A stretch of 7,705 bases of DNA from Bacteriovorax sp. UBA1852 (GTDB taxonomy: Bacteria > Bdellovibrionota > Bacteriovoracia > Bacteriovoracales > Bacteriovoracaceae). Within the stretch, counting starts at the first letter, position 1. Each line of letters opens with the position of its first letter. The notes beneath the pieces are model-generated. The model ran no database searches and was not told the origin of the DNA. It saw nothing but the letters and a program-made list of their open reading frames with translations. The stretch spans positions 1 to 7,705 of the forward strand of contig DDIK01000007.1 in NCBI GenBank assembly GCA_002338505.1. Direction: 5' to 3'. Shown piece by piece: positions 1 through 5,523 of the stretch. A program made the translations under genes and the position numbers.

Positions 1-579
1 ACTTTCAACAATCTTAAAAGTCTTGATCTTAAAAGACGACAAAAGTTACTTGAAAAAAGAGTCGGGAGTTTTTCTCCTCTGTATAAGAGGATGATGACTG
101 AACTACGAAGTTTCTTTGATAATAATGTAAATTACCTTAAAGTTAGCTCCTTCAAAATTCCAGATGACTTTAATAATCTCTTTTATGAAGATGACTGCGT
201 ATTGAATGTTGTTGCTGTTCAAAGAAAGCCTATTCTCCCTTTTGATAATGTATTCTTCATCAATCAGTCTCTTTGGGAAGAGTCGAGTTGGATGACTCAG
301 CAAGGCCTGATTGATCATGAACTTCTCTATTTAATTGCATTAAGTCAGGGAGCAAAGAGCTCAAAGAGTGTCAGAGAGTTCTTAGCGTATTTACTATCCG
401 ATGAATTTCTAGACTCAGCTAATGATGAAACAGAAGTTCTATTTTATAATAACGTCCTAGGAATTAAGTGGTTTGCAAATGACTCATGGCCCAGAGATAG
501 AAAAGAAAGTGTCTATAAAGACTTGTGTAATAAATTAAAAAGAGACTATTTCTTTAATTGCCCGGTATTAAGAGATTAG
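1..579 (+). CDS. Exported-protein paralog with His-Glu motif, 5'-truncated by the window edge
   Basis: The reading frame is open from base 1, so the true start lies upstream; the first in-window ATG (91) is internal, because the 30 codons before it align with family sequence. The visible 192 residues resemble the central and C-terminal parts of the proteins at 1405-2523 and 2528-3631. Shared landmarks are a D-x-C segment near residue 66, an F-I-N-x-S-L-W block near 86-92, a G-L-I-D-H-E-L-L-Y stretch at 102-110, and R-E-F-L-A-Y-L-L-S-D near 125. This copy keeps His106-Glu107, which the two others replace. It stops soon after this block, so it lacks their ~150-residue C-terminal domain, yet still has a Cys (187) near its end. 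Such proteins are typically exported in Bdellovibrionota (from memory), but the signal peptide would lie outside the window. It is the first visible gene of a packed operon, 2 nt before the regulator. No biochemical function is known to me; the His-Glu pair alone does not prove metal binding. Confidence 0.8.
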   Translation, partial: TFNNLKSLDLKRRQKLLEKRVGSFSPLYKRMMTELRSFFDNNVNYLKVSSFKIPDDFNNLFYEDDCVLNVVAVQRKPILPFDNVFFINQSLWEESSWMTQQGLIDHELLYLIALSQGAKSSKSVREFLAYLLSDEFLDSANDETEVLFYNNVLGIKWFANDSWPRDRKESVYKDLCNKLKRDYFFNCPVLRD

Positions 580-581
580 AA

Positions 582-1412
582 ATGATCGAGCATGATGTTA
601 ATATATATTCTTATGATGACTATATAGAGTTTCTTGAAGAAGTCTATATATCGCTCAGGTCACAGAGGCCTGATTATTCTCAAAGAGACTTTGCGCGAGA
701 TCTTGATATTCCCGCTCCAAGAATAAACCAGGTGCTTAATAGAAAAGAAGGTCTATCTGTTAAGAGAGCTCTTCTTGTTTCAAAGAAAATTGATATGTCT
801 GAAATGGAGAGAGAGTACTTTTCACACCTCGTCTCATTTAAGACATCTAAGTCAAAGAAACAGAGAGAGACTTCAAGAGAGTACGTAAACAAGTTAAACC
901 ACAATCATTCTCACCAGTATTTAAATCAAGAGTCCTGGTCGATCCTAGATTTAGAGGGATGGGACATTGTCTGGAATTATCTTGAAATAGAATCAAGACT
1001 TGAATCATTAAGAACTATTTGTATGTGTGCAGGAATGAAGAAAGAAAGCTTTAATGAAATTATTCTCGCATTCATTGAACATGATCTCATCGGTGTATTC
1101 GAAGGACGTGCATTTAAAAAGAAGAATAACATCGCGTTTGGCAACTCTGTGAGTTCTCGAAGTATTCAAAACTTTCATATCAGAAAGTTAGAGGACTCAA
1201 TTAGGGCCGTAAAAAACTTAGATAACAGCAAAAGAAAAAATGAATCAATGACTTTTAGCCTTAGTAAAGAAGATATCAAGGTAATTGAAAAGCGAATGGA
1301 GGCGTTTTTAGATGAGCTAAGATTAGATCTCTCGACTCAGGCACATGATCAAGTTTATACGATCAATTTAGCTTTTCATCCGGCTATTGTGAATGGAGGC
1401 CATCATGCTTAA
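582..1412 (+). CDS. TIGR02147 / DUF4423 family regulator
   Basis: This is a 276-residue predicted cytoplasmic DNA-binding regulator. The N-terminus has the family's Y-x-D-Y-x-x-F-L signature (residues 9-18, YSYDDYIEFL). A helix-turn-helix follows at about 32-60 (S-Q-R-D-F-A-R-D-L-D-I and then the N-Q-V-L-N-R-K-E-G-L-S segment), and then the E-x-E-Y-F-x-x-L-V motif at 76-84 typical of TIGR02147. The C-terminal DUF4423 part ends in the usual 'DQVYTINLAFHP' pattern. The length is normal for the family. I chose ATG 582 rather than the in-frame TTG 558: TTG would overlap the upstream gene and has no ribosome binding site, whereas ATG 582 sits 2 nt after the upstream stop and suggests coupled translation. 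The stop overlaps the next gene by 8 nt. Family members are often found beside exported-protein genes, so it may regulate this operon. Ligand and DNA site are unknown. Confidence 0.9.
   Translation: MIEHDVNIYSYDDYIEFLEEVYISLRSQRPDYSQRDFARDLDIPAPRINQVLNRKEGLSVKRALLVSKKIDMSEMEREYFSHLVSFKTSKSKKQRETSREYVNKLNHNHSHQYLNQESWSILDLEGWDIVWNYLEIESRLESLRTICMCAGMKKESFNEIILAFIEHDLIGVFEGRAFKKKNNIAFGNSVSSRSIQNFHIRKLEDSIRAVKNLDNSKRKNESMTFSLSKEDIKVIEKRMEAFLDELRLDLSTQAHDQVYTINLAFHPAIVNGGHHA
1395..1399 (+). promoter_or_regulatory. Ribosome binding site that sets the start at 1405
   Basis: GGAGG lies 5 nt before ATG 1405, inside the end of the regulator gene. It rules against the earlier in-frame ATG at 1393, which partly overlaps this motif and has no site of its own. 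Confidence 0.8.
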
Positions 1413-2523
1413 GCATATCTGTATTCTTTGTTTGCTCTTTATTAGTTTATGTATTCATGCTAAGGATCCTTTCAAAACCTTTTTAAGTCGAGATAGTTCT
1501 TTCTCAATTTTCGTTACGAAATGTGGTGATGAAGTTGAACTTCTAGACTTTTATGAATTATATAGAGTAGAGACAGCTTATAAGTATGACATGAGTGATG
1601 GTACTGTTGATGAGCGTGTCGATGAGTTTATTGAGAGATCAAGAGTGTTCTCTGAGCCAAGATACCGTCTCTTTAAAGTCTGGAGAGATTACTTCTTTAA
1701 AGAAGGTCGATTTTTAAACTCCATAAACTTTGGACCTTTAAAAGATGAATTTGATTTCACTGTCCAAGACAATTGTGAGATTAGAACACTTGTAAAAGCA
1801 AAAGCCCCAAGTTTTACGGGGAAGAGTGTCTTTATTGATAATAGTCTTTGGAGTCGTCTCGATGAAAAGTCAAAAGCGGGTGTCATTACAAACTATTTGA
1901 TTAATCTTGATGCGCATTTCTTTCATAATATTAAAGAGACTGTTTTTACTCGATATCTCAATGCTTTGTTATCATCTGATCATGGTAAGCTCTTAGAGAA
2001 ACTTCATTTAAAAGCTTCATTATTCAAGAAAGTGGGATACTCGTATCTTTATAACCAAGGCTTCTTCTTTTCTTTAAAGTCTGTTTATGGTGAAGAAATT
2101 CCATTAGAAGTTGATGAAAGTGGGAATATTACTTATGCAAAATTTTCTCTCATTCCTTTTGAGTTACGGAAATTAAATTTCTCATCTGATGTTGAAGTTC
2201 ATAATGTTAAAGGTATGAGGATCGATCAATTCTCTGGCGAATATATTAATATGCGATCTCAAAGTAGTTTTTCACTTAGAAGTGCTAGAGTTGTTTCAAG
2301 CTGTTCTGGTGGTTTTTATATACCTCCTGTACCAGTAAGAATGAATGTCTCTTTTATCAATAATCAACTGCATTTCAATTCCTTATATAGTTTAAGATTA
2401 TTATTTCATGATAGAAAAATTAGAAGAATTTATGCAGATAATGAAAGCTTAGTAATTCCAGAGCAAAAACCAGATAGTTTACATGCCTCTCACATGAGAA
2501 CTATAACTGAGTGTGGGGAGTAG
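1405..2523 (+). CDS. Exported four-cysteine protein, paralog A
   Basis: I do not recognise a function. The 372-residue product begins with a Sec signal peptide: Lys3, a hydrophobic core at 5-17, and likely cleavage after C-I-H-A (residue 19). Cys16 is inside the core and does not form a good lipobox. The mature N-terminal part has an S-F-S-I-F-V-x-K-C block (32-40) followed by E-L-L-D-F-Y-E (45-51), a motif I associate with exported Bdellovibrio hypotheticals. The middle holds D-N-C-E-I (122-126), F-I-D-N-S-L-W (143-149) and K-A-G-V-I-T-N-Y (157-164). The C-terminal half (about 205-372) looks beta-rich. The four mature cysteines (40, 124, 300, 370) suggest two disulfides and an oxidising, extracytoplasmic location. 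It resembles its downstream neighbour along the whole length, and the truncated gene at 1-579 in the middle. Asn163-Tyr164 occupy the place of His-Glu in that gene. It overlaps the regulator by 8 nt and is probably co-transcribed with it. Confidence 0.88.
   Translation: MLKHICILCLLFISLCIHAKDPFKTFLSRDSSFSIFVTKCGDEVELLDFYELYRVETAYKYDMSDGTVDERVDEFIERSRVFSEPRYRLFKVWRDYFFKEGRFLNSINFGPLKDEFDFTVQDNCEIRTLVKAKAPSFTGKSVFIDNSLWSRLDEKSKAGVITNYLINLDAHFFHNIKETVFTRYLNALLSSDHGKLLEKLHLKASLFKKVGYSYLYNQGFFFSLKSVYGEEIPLEVDESGNITYAKFSLIPFELRKLNFSSDVEVHNVKGMRIDQFSGEYINMRSQSSFSLRSARVVSSCSGGFYIPPVPVRMNVSFINNQLHFNSLYSLRLLFHDRKIRRIYADNESLVIPEQKPDSLHASHMRTITECGE
2515..2520 (+). promoter_or_regulatory. Ribosome binding site that sets the GTG start at 2528
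   Basis: GGGGAG lies 7 nt before GTG 2528 and overlaps the last codons of the preceding gene. It favours 2528 over the in-frame GTG at 2513, which has no upstream purine-rich site. Confidence 0.7.
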
Positions 2524-2527
2524 AGTA

Positions 2528-3631
2528 GTGCGATCGTTAATACTATTTCTTTTTGTTACATATTGTACATCAGCTTGGGCCAACTATTTAAATTACAGGT
2601 CAGAGGGAAGCTTCTCAATTTTTGTGATGAAATGTGATGATAGAACTGTTTTGCTTGACTACTTTGAGCTCTTTGATATTGAAAGTAATTACAAGTACTC
2701 CGTACCAGCAGGGAACGCTGATGAGAAATTAGATATCTTACTTACGCGTCTTAAGAAGATTAATTATCCTCGATATTTGTCGATAAAAAGTCTTAGGCAT
2801 CATATCCAAGAGAATCTTAAATTTGTGAGAGGAATTAAATTTGGAACGATTAAAGATCAAATCAACTTTACTAATTGGTCACAATGTCAGGTGAAAACTC
2901 TCGCAAAAGCCGTCAATCCTACAAAGAGAGGGCGAGGAATTTTTGTCAATCTTAGTTTATGGGAAGAACTCGATAGTCGCTCTAAGGCCGGATTTTATTT
3001 AAACTACTTGCTAAATCTTGAGTCTACTTTCTATGATAAAGAAACTACGACAGTCTTCACCCGCTACTTTAATTCAATTCTAGCATCTGATAAAGTAGAT
3101 GACTTTTTCGACTTACGAGGAAAAATTAGACTCCACCAAAGACTTAAAGCTCCAACCATGTATCATGAGGGAGTGTTTTATAATATCTACAATAGATCAT
3201 TTGGATTTTCAGATATTCGAATTAAAAATAATTTTTTGACTAAGAGCTCTAGTAGTGCTGTGCCTTTAAAATACAGTGAACTTGGTTTTCAACCAGCAAT
3301 TGCATTTAACAATACTGGAAATATGAAGTTTAGTTTAGAGCGAGGGTATTTGTTAGACTTTACTGATAGATCTAGAGAATATTATTTTCTCCGCTCTATT
3401 AAACCTCTTTCTGGTTGCATTGGACCTTTTAAACTTCCTGACGTCCAAGCGACGGTTTTCTTTACACATGATCAGGATGATGGCTCATTTAATTTTCTAA
3501 GAGCTAGAAGTCATTTCTGGATATATAAAGGACGTTATGTAGAAGAGATTTACCATGACAATGGTAAGATCAAAATGAAATTCACAAATGGCGGACGAGG
3601 AAGTCCTCTGCAAGAAATTATTGATTGTTAA
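2528..3631 (+). CDS. Exported four-cysteine protein, paralog B
   Basis: I do not recognise a function. The product is 367 residues from GTG 2528. It starts with a clear Sec signal peptide (core 3-12, likely cleavage after S-A-W-A at residue 18). It aligns from end to end with the preceding gene product: S-F-S-I-F-V-x-K-C at 28-36, V-L-L-D-Y-F-E-L at 41-48, Cys120 in S-Q-C-Q-V, L-S-L-W-E-E-L near 142-148, K-A-G-F-Y-L-N-Y at 153-160, V-F-T-R-Y-F-N-S near 176-183, and an I-Y-H-D-N segment near 341-345. Its mature cysteines (36, 120, 297, 367) have spacings of 84, 177 and 70, against 84, 176 and 70 in paralog A. Like paralog A it has Asn159-Tyr160 where the truncated paralog has His-Glu. It starts 4 nt after the upstream stop and is the last gene of the unit; I saw no clear intrinsic terminator after it. 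Extracytoplasmic location is inferred. Confidence 0.88.
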   Translation: MRSLILFLFVTYCTSAWANYLNYRSEGSFSIFVMKCDDRTVLLDYFELFDIESNYKYSVPAGNADEKLDILLTRLKKINYPRYLSIKSLRHHIQENLKFVRGIKFGTIKDQINFTNWSQCQVKTLAKAVNPTKRGRGIFVNLSLWEELDSRSKAGFYLNYLLNLESTFYDKETTTVFTRYFNSILASDKVDDFFDLRGKIRLHQRLKAPTMYHEGVFYNIYNRSFGFSDIRIKNNFLTKSSSSAVPLKYSELGFQPAIAFNNTGNMKFSLERGYLLDFTDRSREYYFLRSIKPLSGCIGPFKLPDVQATVFFTHDQDDGSFNFLRARSHFWIYKGRYVEEIYHDNGKIKMKFTNGGRGSPLQEIIDC

Positions 3632-3786
3632 AAACTACAAAAATCTCATATTTATAGGCAGAATTTAATACCTCTTCGCTAGCCTAAGTCCCCATAAATT
3701 CAATTAGAAAATAAACTTTACCGTCTCTCTCATACTCGGGTTATGATTAACCGAAAGGTTCTTTTGAGAGGGAAATCTTTTAGAGA

Positions 3787-3791
3787 GAAGG
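3787..3791 (+). promoter_or_regulatory. Ribosome binding site favouring the start at 3800
   Basis: GAAGG, part of a purine run from 3782, lies 8 nt before ATG 3800. The earlier in-frame ATG at 3743 is preceded only by 'actcgggtt', a much poorer site. Confidence 0.55.
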
Positions 3792-3799
3792 TAGAGAGT

Positions 3800-4489
3800 A
3801 TGAGTGTTACAAAGTTTTCTGGCGGAATCTGTCCAGATGTCGTTAATTTGATTCGTCTTGGTGATCACACTAGTGTTCGTCAGTTATTACTTGATGGATT
3901 ATATCCGAATATGGAAGATTACGAACATGGTAATCTCTTGCACCTTGCATGTGCGAATGAAAGATGGGAAATTGCAAAACTTCTTATCCGCTTCGGGGCC
4001 AATCCATTTCATGAAAACGAGAGTTACATTTCTGGTTTTGATATAGCCCTAAAATTTAAAGAAACTAATACTGCTATTTATTTTCTCATGCACACACAAA
4101 AAGAATTTTATAAGGATATCTATATAAGTGATCTTCAAAAAATGGGAGAGTGCTTGTGTAATGAAGAAATACTATTTCTATTATGTGAAAACCAAGCACG
4201 TGTCGATATTTTTAAGCATTTAAGATTTGAATACTGTCCTCAACTTATGCTTTCTACTCTTAAAAGGATTTCACCACAGAGTCTTAATTACTATATAAGT
4301 AGCTATCCTAATTCTCTTTCAGACCTTCTTTGCTGGGGTAAAAAAGATATGGTTTTGAGCTTTTGTAAGACTGTAAATGAGGCTCTTGGTAAAGAGGTCG
4401 TGTCAATTGATGATAACGTTATTTCTTTGCATGAAGTGAAAGAAAAATCTGAGCTGGATCAACTTAAGAAGCAGCTTAAGGCCGTGTAG
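3800..4489 (+). CDS. Small ankyrin-repeat protein
   Basis: The 229-residue product has no signal peptide or membrane segment, so it is probably cytoplasmic. Two to three ankyrin repeats occupy the N-terminal half. A first degenerate repeat spans about 13-42 (V-R-Q-L-L-L-D-G-L-Y-P-N). A good repeat follows at 43-75, with G-N-L-L-H-L-A-C-A-N, then I-A-K-L-L-I-R-F-G-A-N-P. A weaker one spans about 76-105. The C-terminal half is helical without a recognised domain and ends in a charged, possibly coiled-coil tail (212-229). Ankyrin repeats bind other proteins, but the partner here cannot be read from the sequence. The start at 3800 is chosen for its ribosome binding site; ATG 3743 would add 19 basic residues (MINRKVLLRGKSFREKVES) and remains possible. 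The 168 nt between the previous stop and 3800 show no convincing promoter or terminator. The gene converges with the minus-strand gene at 4493, with 3 nt between stops. Confidence 0.82.
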   Translation: MSVTKFSGGICPDVVNLIRLGDHTSVRQLLLDGLYPNMEDYEHGNLLHLACANERWEIAKLLIRFGANPFHENESYISGFDIALKFKETNTAIYFLMHTQKEFYKDIYISDLQKMGECLCNEEILFLLCENQARVDIFKHLRFEYCPQLMLSTLKRISPQSLNYYISSYPNSLSDLLCWGKKDMVLSFCKTVNEALGKEVVSIDDNVISLHEVKEKSELDQLKKQLKAV

Positions 4490-4492
4490 TAT

Positions 4493-4858
4493 TTAACTCT
4501 TCTTGTCTGGATCGTCCTCGAGACCAAGTCTTTTAAGATCTTCCTCGAGGGACTTTTGAGCATTTCTTATAGCATCACCACTTAGATCAATGGGCTTTAC
4601 CTGAACATAGTCTTCTGTTTTACCAACACGTGAGAAGTCATTGTGATATTCACCTTCTTCAAGTTCAACATCCATAATTTGCTGAGAGTTACCTTGTTCT
4701 TGGCTAGCAGTTATAGAAGGACTTAGCATGAAAGTAATAATCATAAATAAAATGGTGAGGTAGCCTTGAATCTGGCGCTCGTGCACAGTAAAAAGTCTTT
4801 CACTGGTAAAGTAAAAGATGATGACCATGAGATTTATAAGAAATAATTTTTTTACCAC
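4493..4858 (-). CDS. Hypothetical membrane or exported protein, acidic C-terminus
   Basis: I do not recognise this protein. From GTG 4858 it is 121 residues with two hydrophobic stretches (about 4-18 and 33-47) followed by a hydrophilic, acidic tail of about 70 residues, including a helical charged segment near 94-116. The second stretch ends in S-P-S-I-T-A (46-51), which could be a signal-peptidase site. If translation began at the internal GTG 4786, the product would be a simple secreted protein with an ordinary signal peptide. If it begins at 4858 or ATG 4828, it is more likely membrane-anchored. None of these starts has a good ribosome binding site. GTG 4858 is kept because it lies only 13 nt after the stop of the upstream small gene, which would allow translational coupling. 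It is the last gene of the minus-strand unit begun by the MarR regulator and converges on the ankyrin gene. Confidence 0.65.
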   Translation of the reverse strand: MVKKLFLINLMVIIFYFTSERLFTVHERQIQGYLTILFMIITFMLSPSITASQEQGNSQQIMDVELEEGEYHNDFSRVGKTEDYVQVKPIDLSGDAIRNAQKSLEEDLKRLGLEDDPDKKS

Positions 4859-4871
4859 AATATACTACAAA

Positions 4872-4979
4872 CTACATGAAGAGATTGCAGACAATGCCAA
4901 TAGGAATAAATGCTCCTAGTGCAATGGCAATGGTTGTAAGTGTTGCGCCTATTAATTCAAGAATTGTAACATCATTCAT
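4872..4979 (-). CDS. 35-residue single-helix membrane protein (small ORF)
   Basis: This short gene lies between the MarR regulator and the 121-residue protein gene on the same strand. ATG 4979 is preceded by AGGAG with a 6-nt spacer, one of the best ribosome binding sites in the window. The frame encodes M-N-D-V-T-I-L-E-L-I-G-A and then an uninterrupted hydrophobic run to the end (I-A-I-A-L-G-A-F-I-P-I-G-I-V-C-N-L-F-M), stopping at TAG 4872-4874. A single transmembrane helix from about residue 7 to 33 is likely, with the short acidic N-terminus on one side. It starts 11 nt after the MarR stop and ends 13 nt before the next start, so co-transcription is probable. It may be a membrane partner or toxin-like peptide, but no homolog is recognised. 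Coding status rests on the ribosome binding site, position and hydrophobic composition. Confidence 0.68.
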   Translation of the reverse strand: MNDVTILELIGATLTTIAIALGAFIPIGIVCNLFM

Positions 4980-4985
4980 ATAAAT

Positions 4986-4990
4986 CTCCT
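4986..4990 (-). promoter_or_regulatory. Strong ribosome binding site of the 35-residue ORF
   Basis: On the minus strand this reads AGGAG, immediately after the MarR stop codon and 6 nt before ATG 4979. It has no role for the MarR gene itself, so it is the main evidence that the small ORF is translated. Confidence 0.75.
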
Positions 4991-5428
4991 TTAGGGATTT
5001 GGCATTGAATCGTTAAATTTGTCGACTAATTTTGAGAGTTGTTCAAACTCATCTTCACTAAAGCCTTCAATAGAACAAGAGAGCTTTTGAGGAATTTCTA
5101 AGGCCTTCTCTTTTAAGGCTTGCCCTTTGTCTGTTAAGTTTATAATTTTCTTTCTCTTATCTTCTGGAGAACTCTTGCAAATAATTAGCTCTTTAGCTCT
5201 AAGCTTATCAAGGATAAGAGTGAGTGAGCCACCATCAATCTTCGTGTGTGAAATGAGCTCGCAAGCATTAAGACCGTCGTTCTCCCAAAGTGACATGAGA
5301 ACCAAGTACTGTGGGTAGGTGAGATCAATCTCTTTTAATAGAGGACGATATCTCCTAGTGATCTTATTACTAAGAACATAGAACTTGTGACAGAGCTGTT
5401 TTTTCAATTTTAAATCATCAAAATTCAT
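4991..5428 (-). CDS. MarR-family regulator, OhrR-like
   Basis: This is a winged-helix repressor-like protein of 145 residues. The segment Q-L-C-H-K-F-Y (11-17), then R-R-Y-R-P-L-L (25-31) and L-T-Y-P-Q-Y-L (36-42), is characteristic of the OhrR branch of MarR. Cys13 matches the peroxide-sensing cysteine (Cys15 of Bacillus subtilis OhrR), and Tyr17, Tyr27 and Tyr38 match the tyrosines around it. The recognition helix is D-G-G-S-L-T-L-I-L-D-K-L (65-76), where OhrR usually has D-S-G-T-L-T-P. The wing contains S-P-E-D-K-R (87-92). Cys108, in I-P-Q-K-L-S-C, falls where two-cysteine OhrR proteins carry their resolving cysteine; both alignments are from memory. ATG 5428 is chosen over ATG 5473 because AGGA lies 6 nt upstream and the family N-terminus fits; 5473 would lie inside the promoter and operator. 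It is divergent from an alkene reductase gene and heads a three-gene minus-strand unit. Autoregulation through the palindromes at 5452 and 5498 is inferred. The sensed compound is unknown. Confidence 0.9.
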   Translation of the reverse strand: MNFDDLKLKKQLCHKFYVLSNKITRRYRPLLKEIDLTYPQYLVLMSLWENDGLNACELISHTKIDGGSLTLILDKLRAKELIICKSSPEDKRKKIINLTDKGQALKEKALEIPQKLSCSIEGFSEDEFEQLSKLVDKFNDSMPNP

Positions 5429-5444
5429 AAGCTTTCCTGTTTTT

Positions 5445-5473
5445 ATTTTACTTTGTATACAAAATACTTGCAA
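5445..5473 (-). promoter_or_regulatory. Predicted promoter of the MarR unit
   Basis: On the minus strand, TTGCAA (plus coordinates 5468-5473) and TAAAAT (5445-5450) are separated by exactly 17 nt, a good sigma-70-like match. The 12-nt palindrome at 5452-5463 fills most of the spacer, so a bound repressor would block RNA polymerase. The promoter is predicted by eye. Confidence 0.55.
5452..5463. promoter_or_regulatory. Operator 1: perfect palindrome in the divergent promoter
   Basis: TTTGTATACAAA is a perfect 12-nt palindrome. It belongs to a 15-nt direct repeat (TTACTTTGTATACAA at 5448-5462 and 5494-5508). It sits in the spacer of the predicted MarR-unit promoter. The core TTGTATACAA resembles the centre of the known Bacillus subtilis OhrR operator as I remember it, in keeping with the OhrR-like regulator next to it. 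Binding is inferred. Confidence 0.72.
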
Positions 5474-5495
5474 GTTAAATTCTTTGTGTTAAATT
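5468..5495 (+). promoter_or_regulatory. Predicted promoter of the alkene reductase gene
   Basis: TTGCAA (5468-5473) and TAAATT (5490-5495) are 16 nt apart and just upstream of operator 2. The -35 lies in the palindrome CTTGCAAG (5467-5474), which would also supply the -35 of the opposite promoter. An alternative pair is TTGTAT (5453-5458) with TAAATT (5476-5481) at 17 nt. The assignment is tentative. Confidence 0.4.
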
Positions 5496-5497
5496 AC

Positions 5498-5509
5498 TTT
5501 GTATACAAG
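5498..5509. promoter_or_regulatory. Operator 2: near-perfect palindrome before the alkene reductase gene
   Basis: TTTGTATACAAG contains the perfect 10-nt palindrome TTGTATACAA (5499-5508). Its centre lies 46 bp from that of operator 1. It falls just downstream of the predicted -10 of the reductase promoter and ends 2 nt before the AAAGGAG ribosome binding site, a position suited to repression. Confidence 0.7.
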
Positions 5510-5523
5510 CTAAAGGAGATACC

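Noticed and set aside
558..581. Upstream TTG start for the TIGR02147 regulator
   Set aside because: It overlaps the preceding gene, lacks a ribosome binding site and adds eight residues not expected in the family; ATG 582 fits better.
1393..1404. ATG 1393 as start of paralog A
   Set aside because: It partly overlaps the GGAGG motif that serves ATG 1405, and the signal peptide is better formed from 1405.
1444..1455. Lipobox around Cys16 of paralog A
   Set aside because: The residue before Cys is Leu rather than Gly, Ala or Ser, and a standard cleavage site C-I-H-A follows; a lipoprotein is unlikely.
3658..3684. Possible hairpin (AGGC...GCCT) after the exported-protein operon
   Set aside because: Only a 4-bp stem with a long loop and no T-run, so it is not a credible terminator.
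4510..4550. Two CTCGAG palindromes close together
   Set aside because: Both lie within codons of the acidic C-terminus of the 121-residue protein (Leu-Glu codons), so coding explains them.
5127..5318. Plus-strand frame opposite the MarR gene
   Set aside because: It is antisense to a well-supported MarR gene, has no family features and no ribosome binding site.
5429..5473. N-terminal extension of the MarR protein to ATG 5473
   Set aside because: It would run through the predicted promoter and operator 1, has no ribosome binding site, and adds residues outside the family start.
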